Shown here in pieces: positions 1-5,903 of a DNA stretch of 5,903 nt. The stretch lies in NCBI GenBank assembly GCA_020725315.1, contig DYFG01000070.1, forward strand, positions 1 through 5,903, written 5' to 3'. Positions within the stretch are counted from its first letter, which is position 1. Each line of letters starts with the position of its first letter. The position numbers and the translations under genes were made by a program. Under the pieces are notes generated by a model. That model saw nothing but the letters and a program-made list of their open reading frames with translations. It was not told the origin of the DNA and made no database searches. The DNA is from Nitrosotalea sp. (GTDB taxonomy: Archaea; Halobacteriota; Syntropharchaeia; Alkanophagales; Methanospirareceae).

Positions 1-34
1 AAAGTGCTTGTTTGCCGAGCTTAAGAGAGTACAT
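1..34 (-). CDS. Start of a third gene in the minus-strand operon, truncated by the window edge
   Basis: On the minus strand an ATG at 34-32 directly follows the TAA stop (37-35) of the DUF4007 gene and lies in the same frame. It opens 11 sense codons (MYSLKLGKQAL) before the window ends. Because the stop is the codon just before it, no longer start in this frame is possible. No Shine-Dalgarno motif is visible, so translation would rely on coupling to the upstream gene. Eleven residues are too few to name a family. In Ssp- and Dnd-type systems the partner at such a position is often an SMC/AAA-like ATPase (SspC or DndD), but that is inference from context only. The ATG could also be a chance codon, with the real gene starting further left. 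Confidence 0.4.
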   Translation of the reverse strand, partial: MYSLKLGKQAL

Positions 35-865
35 TTAAATATACTGCGAAATATAGGTTTCTAAGATATTAAAAACATTACCTTTGAAACGTAGACCTAC
101 CTGATCCAGACCTGCAGTAGTTGAAATATCTATTAATTCTCCATATTCGTATCCGGTAAGTATTTTCAGGTATTTTTCTAATTCTCCTCTATCCAATGAA
201 AATACCTTTCCTACATTCCCATCAAGGGTCAATAGTTCACTAATTGTGATTGTTACGGCATTTGGATAATTTTTAGATCTATAATCATAGATAACATAAG
301 CAATTAAGTATGGGGATATATTTATCGGTGTATGCTTATAAAAAGTCATTTTTGATATTACCTTCTTAGATTCATCTCTTGCAGTAATAAAATTTAATTC
401 CTTAAAGGCATCAGTGGATATAAAAGACCATAGGAAAATAGCCACATCACTTCTTAAATGCTGGTCATTAAGCGGGCGGATAGCAAGGGATACTAAAAAA
501 TTAAGAGCATCTTCGAAAGAGAAAGTTGTATAGCTGGGTAGAAATTTGTTTGTTAGTAGATACCAAACTTCAGCACTGGGATTACTAGCAAGTTGATAAT
601 GTAAAAGCCACAAAGTGTTTATATCTTCAAAATACGGATCGTGCTCTAATAGCAATTCTCCAAGGGGGGTTAATTCACGACTTTTATTATCGCGAAGGCC
701 AGTCATTCCTAACCATGCTATCATCGCTCCTGCTTTTTGATTACCCACTCCTAATCGTTCCATAATTTCGTTACGTGACAATTTTGGCGTATTCGCAAAT
801 TTCATCAATAATTTACTGACCAGTGCTCTTTCAAATCTAAAATTTTTACTATACCCTATTGACAT
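35..865 (-). CDS. DUF4007 family protein, SspB-like component of a DNA phosphorothioation-type system
   Basis: I recognise this 276-residue protein as DUF4007. Hallmarks are a helix-turn-helix-like N-terminal segment (about residues 29-57), the LTPLG motif (65-69), DPYFED (76-81), a TLWLLHYQLA block (84-93) and, near the C-terminus, STTAGLDQVGLRF (248-260). It has no signal peptide or membrane segment, so it should be cytoplasmic. Length fits a whole DUF4007 domain. DUF4007 proteins are repeatedly found beside PAPS-reductase-like PP-loop enzymes in DNA sulfur-modification loci; as I recall, SspB of the single-strand phosphorothioation system, a DNA-nicking protein, belongs here. A role in nicking or presenting DNA for sulfur insertion is therefore inferred. 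The ATG at 865 is supported by AGGAG 8 nt upstream, inside the 3' end of the preceding gene. Codon use is AT-rich. The family call is firm; the biochemical role is less so. Confidence 0.82.
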   Translation of the reverse strand: MSIGYSKNFRFERALVSKLLMKFANTPKLSRNEIMERLGVGNQKAGAMIAWLGMTGLRDNKSRELTPLGELLLEHDPYFEDINTLWLLHYQLASNPSAEVWYLLTNKFLPSYTTFSFEDALNFLVSLAIRPLNDQHLRSDVAIFLWSFISTDAFKELNFITARDESKKVISKMTFYKHTPINISPYLIAYVIYDYRSKNYPNAVTITISELLTLDGNVGKVFSLDRGELEKYLKILTGYEYGELIDISTTAGLDQVGLRFKGNVFNILETYISQYI

Positions 866-2501
866 TTGAAAAACTCCTGCTTTGTCGCTGAGAATTTAAA
901 CTTATACAGCCAGATCCAATAAATTTCGTTGTTAGACATCTTCCACAATGGGAACACCTATCATCAAGAACTCTGAAATGTGGATTGATCTTAATAGCAT
1001 CCTCAGGGCATATCCCGGCACATGCTCCACATGATACACAAGATTGATATTTTCTTATTTGTTTCTCAATGTGCTGGAGCAAATAGTGCTTACGTTTCAT
1101 AGTTAGTAAATCCACACAGAGGAATGCCTCTCCTAATCTCCAACCCGGGTCAACTTTACTTTCTTGCTTCAAAATAGAAATGTCTTTCACTATTTTAATC
1201 ATAAAAAAACTTTCATCAGTGGATGCGTCTTTCACAATAAATCCTTTGCCTACATTATCAGAAAACTCTTCCATCTTTCCAAATGGTTTGAATCTTTCAA
1301 ATAAATCCTCTTCAACCTTTTTATCTAAGATAAAATGCATCGCATTTGTGTTTTTTAAGCATGGAGCCTTCCTCACATAGGTTAAACTTTCTCCACCACT
1401 CTTACCGACTCTCTTTTTCCACGCCCCAGATGAGATATACTCAGTAGGATCTTCTTTACCAATCTTTTTTGCGTAGTTAAGAAGAAAACTTTCCCACTTT
1501 TGAACTTCTTTTGGATAATTTATCTTTAGTAAATAGTCAGTGTAAGTGGCATTGTGGGGGCAATATATACATCCAACTCTAGGGAGTCCCTTTCTATACG
1601 TCGCATTAAAATCCAATCTTTTAGTTAAGATATAGAGCCATACTTCTAGGTCTTTCCATTCAAGAATTGGATAAGCTGAAATCTGATGGACTATTTTCTT
1701 ATTTACGTAAATCCTTTCTCGATTTCTGCGAGCCTTTGACTCTCTTTTCCTAATTCCTTCAAAACTAATCACGCCGTTTTTGCCATTAATTGTATTCATT
1801 ATACTCGATATTGGACCTGCTTTGAATACACTGCAACACCATGCATTTATTCTGCTGGGAGGCTCAAGGAGATTGCACATTTGTATAAAATTATGTCCGC
1901 AATTTGTTTTTAAAATCGAATTTTCTTTGGAGAACTTATCAACGTATTCGTAAGTATCAGGATATTCGATAGTAGTATCGCCAAACACATGCAAGACACC
2001 ATCTGTAGCCAATGCCCTTCTGACTAAGTGTGATACTACCGTACTATCTTTTCCTCCACTGAAAGAAACAACGGGCTCACGTACTGGATACTCTTTAACA
2101 ATTTTTTGGGTGAAAGAAATTGCCTCATTTTCCTGAGCCTCTAAAGTCGATTTATTTGCCTTATACAATGTTTCTTCTGTCGGTTTATTTATCGGTATAT
2201 CCCAATTCGTGTTATACTCTTTAACGATTTGGGGTTTTCCATCGGCGGATAATCTCAAAAAGCGCTTACCATTGTACCATATAGTTTTAAGTCGCATCCA
2301 CAACCCGTCTTGCCATCCTTTACCTGGTAGCTTCTTTCCAATTTCTCTTTCGAGAAACTCGCACTCTTCTTCGAACATGGGTTTCAAATCTGAACATATT
2401 TGATGTCCCTCTCCGCCACAGTTCTCGCATCTTTTTTTAAGCAAAGGAACGCCGCAGTTTTTACACCAATAAAGTGAAGTAGCTCTTTTATTTTCTATCA
2501 T
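849..2501 (-). CDS. PAPS reductase/DndC/SspD-like PP-loop ATP pyrophosphatase with zinc ribbon and ferredoxin-like domain
   Basis: This 550-residue protein probably activates and transfers sulfur. Domains in order: a zinc ribbon (Cys13, Cys16, Cys25, Cys28); a PAPS-reductase-like domain (about 140-320) with PP-loop SFSGGKDS (146-153), GDTTIEYPDT (174-183), GIRKRES (249-255) and YPILEW (277-282); a region of unassigned function (about 385-480); and a ferredoxin-like tail. Cys222-Cys223 and Cys311-x2-Cys314 match the CC...CxxC pattern that binds [4Fe-4S] in APS reductases. The tail has CxxCxxCxxxCP (488-499) and an atypical Cx2Cx2Cx9C (516-532). The ATG at 2501 is the first start after an in-frame TGA at 2513-2511; no clear Shine-Dalgarno sequence precedes it. 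The gene overlaps the DUF4007 gene by 17 bp, which favours a DNA phosphorothioation role over sulfate assimilation. The alternative is a free-standing archaeal (P)APS-reductase-like protein of the MJ0066 type. It is longer than plain DndC/SspD because of the added metal domains. Confidence 0.85.
   Translation of the reverse strand: MIENKRATSLYWCKNCGVPLLKKRCENCGGEGHQICSDLKPMFEEECEFLEREIGKKLPGKGWQDGLWMRLKTIWYNGKRFLRLSADGKPQIVKEYNTNWDIPINKPTEETLYKANKSTLEAQENEAISFTQKIVKEYPVREPVVSFSGGKDSTVVSHLVRRALATDGVLHVFGDTTIEYPDTYEYVDKFSKENSILKTNCGHNFIQMCNLLEPPSRINAWCCSVFKAGPISSIMNTINGKNGVISFEGIRKRESKARRNRERIYVNKKIVHQISAYPILEWKDLEVWLYILTKRLDFNATYRKGLPRVGCIYCPHNATYTDYLLKINYPKEVQKWESFLLNYAKKIGKEDPTEYISSGAWKKRVGKSGGESLTYVRKAPCLKNTNAMHFILDKKVEEDLFERFKPFGKMEEFSDNVGKGFIVKDASTDESFFMIKIVKDISILKQESKVDPGWRLGEAFLCVDLLTMKRKHYLLQHIEKQIRKYQSCVSCGACAGICPEDAIKINPHFRVLDDRCSHCGRCLTTKFIGSGCISLNSQRQSRSFSNVNRV
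874..878 (-). promoter_or_regulatory. Shine-Dalgarno site of the DUF4007 gene, inside the upstream gene
   Basis: AGGAG on the minus strand ends 8 nt before the ATG at 865-863 and lies within the last codons of the PAPS-reductase-like gene (stop TAG at 851-849). It fixes the DUF4007 start. Together with the 17-bp overlap it implies translational coupling and co-production of the two proteins. Confidence 0.75.
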
Positions 2502-2697
2502 TTTTTCTTTTCATTTCATATCCTATTTTCACTTCATCCTCACTGCATAAGTTAATGCCGGAATACTAATAGGCAGACTTTCTCCATCTTCAAAAACCCC
2601 TATTTATCTTTTTTATCCCCCTCCTTATTAACCCCACACATCTTTTACTTATCTCAGAACACAATGATAATTATACGTAAAATACCAAGAGATAGAA
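2502..2697. promoter_or_regulatory. Divergent intergenic region between the sulfur-modification operon and lhr
   Basis: This 196-bp gap separates two divergent ATG starts and should carry both promoters. No convincing ORF is present; the longest on the minus strand with an ATG is 11 codons. On the minus strand G-rich tracts alternate with A/T runs between about 2596 and 2635, giving a pyrimidine-rich plus strand. Neither gene has a strong Shine-Dalgarno motif in this gap. A weak AT-rich element (AAAATAGGA) lies about 25 nt upstream of the minus-strand ATG. No clear inverted repeat that would suggest an operator was found by eye. Confidence 0.5.
2669..2678 (+). promoter_or_regulatory. Possible archaeal TATA element for a leaderless lhr transcript
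   Basis: The sequence AATTATACGT is centred about 25 nt upstream of the lhr ATG (2698). That is the spacing expected if transcription starts at or next to the ATG, as in leaderless archaeal mRNAs. The absence of a good Shine-Dalgarno motif in front of the ATG agrees with this. The match to a TATA consensus is modest and there is no clear purine-rich BRE, so this is a tentative call. Confidence 0.3.
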
Positions 2698-5607
2698 ATG
2701 CCACCTACCGTATTCTCCTCATTTTCGAGTCCCATCCAAAAATCCATCATAGAAAAGGGCTTTTCAGTTCCTACTGAACCCCAAAGCAAAGCTATCCCGC
2801 CCATAGTGGAGGGGAAGAATGTATTATTGATTGCACCAACCGCGACAGGGAAGACGGAAGCGGCATTGTTGCCTGTTATCGATGCATTAATCAAGATGGA
2901 GCGCGTGCCCGGAATAAAAGTCCTTTACATAACGCCACTGAAGGCTTTGAACAGGGACATGCTCGAGCGATTACAGTGGTGGTGCAAGAGACTTGACCTG
3001 CGGTTGGGTGTGAGACATGGGGACACATCTGCTCGAGAGAGAGAGACGCAGGCAATGGTTCCACCTGATATCTTGATCACCACACCGGAGACATTACAGG
3101 CGATATTACCGGGTAAGATAATGCGCCAACACCTGGCATCGGTCAAATGGGTAATCGTAGATGAAGTGCATGAACTCGCTATTGACAAACGAGGCTCGCA
3201 ACTCGCACTTGGATTAGAGCGGCTTCGCGACTTGAAGAATGGCGAGTTCCAAATCATTGGCTTATCAGCTACGATAGGCACGCCCGATAAGGTGGCAAAA
3301 TTTTTGGTTGGGACAAAACGAGATTGTGAGATAATCATCGTTCCCGTATCCAGGGCAATGCGGGTGGAGGTTCATTATCCACAAGCCGATTCTCATGATT
3401 ATAAACTGGCTGAGGAGCTTTATACGTATCCCGAAGTTGCAGCGAGGTTACGGTTGATGAAAGAGCTCATCGAAGAGCATAAATCCACCTTGATATTCAC
3501 CAATACCCGTTCGATAACCGAGATTCTTGGTAGCAGGTTTCGCGTTTGGGACTTGAATTGTGGGGCTCCGCCACACGACCCCGCAAGCCCTGTAAGGGCT
3601 TTACTCGTGGGTGTTCATCATGGATCGCTATCCAAGCTATCGAGAATCAATGTTGAGAAGGGTCTTAAAGAAGGCATGTTGCATGGGATTATCTGCACGA
3701 GTTCATTAGAATTGGGGATAGACATCGGACGGTTGGATTTTGTTATTCAGTATAACTCACCGCGACAGGTCACAAGGCTCCTCCAGCGAATCGGGCGAAG
3801 CGGTCATAGAATTGGAGGGATTGCAGATGGTGCGATCGTGGTTCAGGATTCTGACGATGCCTTAGAGGCGTTAGTCATTTGTCGCCGTTCTCTTGCAGAA
3901 GATTTAGAACCCGCGGATATCCCTGAGAAACCGCTTGACGTGTTAGCGCATCAAATAGCAGGATTGCTTCTGGCAAAAAGGAAATGGAGCTTTGAAGATG
4001 CTTTGAACCTAATAAGAAAAGCATATCCCTATCAAGACCTTGAAGAGCACGAATTGGTCAGCGTTTTAAACTACATGCATTCGAGAATCCCACGGCTTGT
4101 GTGGTTCTCTGCCGAAGAGAGGATATTTCTAAGACCACAACGGATAAAAGCCCTCTATACGTATTATTTCGAGCATCTGTCCATGATTCCTGAGGAACGA
4201 CATTTCTTGGTCATTGACGAAGATGATAAACCGGTGGGCGTTTTGGATGAAGCTTTTGTTGCTGAGTACGGCAATCCCGGGAACAAGTTCATAGAAGGCG
4301 GTCGTGTCTGGAAGATATTGCACGTGTATGGTGAGCGGATCTATGTAAAGCCTGAGGAGGACCCGACGGGTTCCATCCCAAGCTGGGCTGGAGAAGAGAT
4401 CCCTGTTCCTTACGCGATTGCTGACGAGGTAGGAAGGATTCGTGGAGTTGTGGAAAATGGGCTCAGGAGTGGTAGCGGGGTTGAGAAGATAGGGAAGGAA
4501 CTGATAAAGAGCTATCCTTGTAGCATGAGAACTATTACCAGAGCCTTAGACGAGGTTGTCCAGCACGTGAAAAGGGGTTATCCTGTCCCAACCGATACGC
4601 TGTTAACCCTCGAACGATGGCATGAGTATATAATCCTGCATTGCTCGTTTGGACTTCTCGCTAATAGAACCTTAGCTATGCTCTTAGCTTCTGCACTCTC
4701 TGATCAGATAGGTGCTCCTGTGGGCGTGCAACACGATCCGTACCGGATACTGCTCAAAACCTCGGATACCGAAGTGGAGCCTGAGGATGTAGAGGAGATT
4801 ATCTACGATTTATCAACAAAACCGATTGAAAAGCTCGCCGTGAAAGCGTTAGCCCGGAGCAGGTTATTTAAATTGAGGTTTATCCATGTAGCACGGCGAT
4901 TTGGCGCTATAGCCAGGGATGCGTCGTTGAACGACCTTGACCTGGATAACGTGATAAGGAGCTTTGAGGGCTCCGCGGTCTTTGACGAGGCTTTGAGAGA
5001 GGCTCAGGACAAAGATGTAGATATACCCCTGACTGCCCAGCTCTTAAAGCGGATACATGAGGGTGAGCTAAAAATTGCGGTAATAAAGGGAGACGAAGTC
5101 ACCCCCATCGCAGGTATCGTCGAAGTAATAAAAAGGGGATACGAACTCATCCCACCTGAGCGGATGCACCGTGTCATCCTGAACTATGTGAAAGTGCGGC
5201 TGTTAGATGAATCCTTAACGTTTGTCTGCACAAACTGCTGGCAGTATACCGAAGTGAGGAGAATAAACGATGTGGAAACGGAGATTTTGCAGTGCCCTGA
5301 ATGCGAATCAAAGAGGATAGGAGCGTTAAAAACAGATGAGCGCGAGGTGAGAAGAGGGATAGGTAAAAGCAAGGGCAAAAGTAAAAAAGGAAGCAGGGTA
5401 TCGAACGACGCGACAAAATCCGCGGAATTGATTTCAACCTACGGAAAGGCTGCTCTGCTTGCACTTGCGGGTAAAGGGCTCACCATCGATGATGCGAGAG
5501 AGATCTTGAAAAAGGAAAATACAGTAAACAATCGCTTAATAGAGCTTATAATCGAATCAGAGAAGGAGGTTTTGAAGCATAGGTTTTATCGGTATAAGAA
5601 GGTTTAA
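2698..5607 (+). CDS. lhr: Lhr-type superfamily 2 ATP-dependent DNA/RNA helicase
   Basis: A complete 969-residue Lhr helicase, a cytoplasmic 3'-to-5' translocase family linked to nucleic-acid repair and, in archaea, also to RNA unwinding. Visible motifs: motif I APTATGKT (46-53), Ia TPLKAL (79-84), Ib TPET (129-132), II DEVH (155-158), III SAT (190-192), IV LIFTNTRS (265-272), V CTSSLELGIDIG (333-344), VI QRIGRSGHR (363-371). Winged-helix and Lhr-core regions follow to about residue 840. Then come a zinc ribbon (Cys844, Cys847, Cys866, Cys869), a Lys/Gly/Ser-rich linker (885-900) and a helical tail (about 908-969) with the TYGKAALLALAGKG signature seen in archaeal Lhr proteins. The ATG at 2698 is the only start after an in-frame TAA at 2668-2670. 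All catalytic motifs are intact and length is normal for archaeal Lhr. GC content is clearly higher than in the operon to its left. Whether it is aLhr1 or aLhr2 cannot be settled here. Confidence 0.95.
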   Translation: MPPTVFSSFSSPIQKSIIEKGFSVPTEPQSKAIPPIVEGKNVLLIAPTATGKTEAALLPVIDALIKMERVPGIKVLYITPLKALNRDMLERLQWWCKRLDLRLGVRHGDTSARERETQAMVPPDILITTPETLQAILPGKIMRQHLASVKWVIVDEVHELAIDKRGSQLALGLERLRDLKNGEFQIIGLSATIGTPDKVAKFLVGTKRDCEIIIVPVSRAMRVEVHYPQADSHDYKLAEELYTYPEVAARLRLMKELIEEHKSTLIFTNTRSITEILGSRFRVWDLNCGAPPHDPASPVRALLVGVHHGSLSKLSRINVEKGLKEGMLHGIICTSSLELGIDIGRLDFVIQYNSPRQVTRLLQRIGRSGHRIGGIADGAIVVQDSDDALEALVICRRSLAEDLEPADIPEKPLDVLAHQIAGLLLAKRKWSFEDALNLIRKAYPYQDLEEHELVSVLNYMHSRIPRLVWFSAEERIFLRPQRIKALYTYYFEHLSMIPEERHFLVIDEDDKPVGVLDEAFVAEYGNPGNKFIEGGRVWKILHVYGERIYVKPEEDPTGSIPSWAGEEIPVPYAIADEVGRIRGVVENGLRSGSGVEKIGKELIKSYPCSMRTITRALDEVVQHVKRGYPVPTDTLLTLERWHEYIILHCSFGLLANRTLAMLLASALSDQIGAPVGVQHDPYRILLKTSDTEVEPEDVEEIIYDLSTKPIEKLAVKALARSRLFKLRFIHVARRFGAIARDASLNDLDLDNVIRSFEGSAVFDEALREAQDKDVDIPLTAQLLKRIHEGELKIAVIKGDEVTPIAGIVEVIKRGYELIPPERMHRVILNYVKVRLLDESLTFVCTNCWQYTEVRRINDVETEILQCPECESKRIGALKTDEREVRRGIGKSKGKSKKGSRVSNDATKSAELISTYGKAALLALAGKGLTIDDAREILKKENTVNNRLIELIIESEKEVLKHRFYRYKKV

Positions 5608-5612
5608 TTAAC

Positions 5613-5855
5613 TTACTCCGCTATCTCTAAGACATGCTGATGCGTATTCACCCAACCTTTGACGGTTTCTTCATCGTCACTGTTATACGGTTCCAAAGGG
5701 CAATTATGGACGATTGCAGAAAGCCCTCTATAAGAGATGGTATATACGGCGTTTTCTTCTATTCCTATTGGTCCAAGTTCTGTTTGCACCGATGCATCCG
5801 CGTCCGCTATTCCATACAGATATAGACCTACCCTTTCTTCTCCTTCGACTTTATT
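5613..5855 (-). pseudogene. Truncated gas-vesicle protein GvpF/GvpL, N-terminal remnant
   Basis: The open frame runs from 5855 (after a TGA at 5858-5856) to a TAA at 5615-5613. Its translation carries the start of a GvpF/GvpL protein: GLYLYGIADAD, then GPIGIEENAVYTISYRGLSAIV, quoted here as GPIGIEENAVYT plus ISYRGLSAIV, and finally GWVNTHQHVLEIAE. Intact GvpF/GvpL proteins, accessory and minor structural proteins of gas vesicles, are about 200 residues or more. Here the frame ends right after the segment that normally leads into the rest of the domain. No ATG, GTG or TTG precedes the conserved YLYGI segment. The codon where a start would be expected, 8 nt after a GGAG, is GTA (5831-5829). Missing start plus lost C-terminus make this a decayed fragment. 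It follows the gvpK-like gene and overlaps its end. The family call rests on pattern recognition. Confidence 0.72.
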
Positions 5856-5903
5856 TCATCTATCGCAAGGTCAAGTTCCATTAAAGCATTACCGAGCCTC
5901 TCT
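5828..5903 (-). CDS. gvpK: C-terminal end of a GvpK-like gas-vesicle protein (5' end outside the window)
   Basis: The last 24 codons of a minus-strand gene enter from the right edge and stop at TAG (5830-5828). The residues ERLGNALMELDLAIDEIKSK match the C-terminal helix of GvpK (typical pattern: ERLG.ALM.L...I.E), a small gas-vesicle accessory protein. The next gene on the same strand begins with a GvpF/GvpL sequence, and gvpK with gvpF/L is a usual gas-vesicle cluster arrangement, which supports the call. A GGAG at 5840-5843 within these codons would serve as Shine-Dalgarno site for the following gene. Whether this copy is intact cannot be judged from its tail alone. Confidence 0.7.
   Translation of the reverse strand, partial: ERLGNALMELDLAIDEIKSKEKKG

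Noticed and set aside
849..2501. Reading the PP-loop protein as an ordinary assimilatory APS/PAPS reductase
   Set aside because: The CC...CxxC signature fits, but the overlapping DUF4007 gene, the zinc ribbon and the absence of sulfate-assimilation genes nearby favour DNA sulfur modification. It is kept as an alternative in the feature entry.
2590..2640. G-quadruplex or terminator in the divergent region
   Set aside because: The minus strand has three G-rich runs but long uneven A/T spacers and no fourth clear run. The T-rich stretch on the plus strand has no gene upstream to terminate and no stem.
2649..2894. Minus-strand ORF of 81 codons over the start of lhr
   Set aside because: It is antisense to the conserved helicase N-terminus including motif I, with no recognisable domain.
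2925..3338. Minus-strand ORF of 137 codons inside lhr
   Set aside because: It mirrors helicase motifs Ia to III on the opposite strand and is serine/cysteine-rich in the way of shadow frames.
5634..5825. Plus-strand ORF of 63 codons after lhr
   Set aside because: It is the reverse of the GvpF/L remnant, whose minus-strand translation matches a known family; the plus-strand translation looks like nothing known.
1..5903. CRISPR array, insertion sequence, tRNA or long direct repeat
   Set aside because: No regularly spaced repeats, transposase motifs, tRNA-like cloverleaf or long repeated segments were seen on either strand by eye.

Overview
The window looks archaeal. The 969-residue helicase has the layout of archaeal Lhr proteins, with a late CxxC...CxxC zinc ribbon and a C-terminal helical tail. 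A multi-cluster iron-sulfur PAPS-reductase-like protein and a gas-vesicle gene remnant suggest an anaerobic euryarchaeon, perhaps methanogen- or ANME-related. That lineage guess is inference; no rRNA or tRNA is present to settle it.

Left block (1-2501, minus strand, visibly AT-rich): a compact operon read right to left. First comes a 550-residue PP-loop ATP pyrophosphatase of the PAPS reductase/DndC/SspD type, with an N-terminal zinc ribbon, an internal CC...CxxC iron-sulfur signature and a C-terminal ferredoxin-like domain. It overlaps by 17 bp a 276-residue DUF4007 protein. A third reading frame begins at the next codon after the DUF4007 stop and runs off the left edge. A sulfur-activating PP-loop enzyme next to DUF4007 points to a DNA phosphorothioation (Dnd/Ssp-like) modification module. 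The ATPase, any cysteine desulfurase and any restriction partner would lie outside the window.

Centre (2502-2697): a divergent intergenic region with weak TATA-like elements and G-rich tracts on the minus strand. Then lhr (2698-5607, plus strand) is complete, with a clearly higher GC content than the left block. The composition step at the divergent promoter suggests that the modification operon was acquired horizontally beside a resident helicase gene.

Right edge (5613-5903, minus strand): the last 24 codons of a GvpK-like gas-vesicle protein, followed by an N-terminal GvpF/GvpL fragment. The fragment has no recognisable start codon and stops after about 70 residues, only 5 bp from the converging end of lhr. 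It looks like the broken end of a gas-vesicle cluster, so the lhr/gvp boundary is probably a rearrangement junction.

The three blocks have no obvious common pathway. The window reads as an accessory junction: candidate DNA-modification operon, nucleic-acid helicase, decayed gas-vesicle locus.
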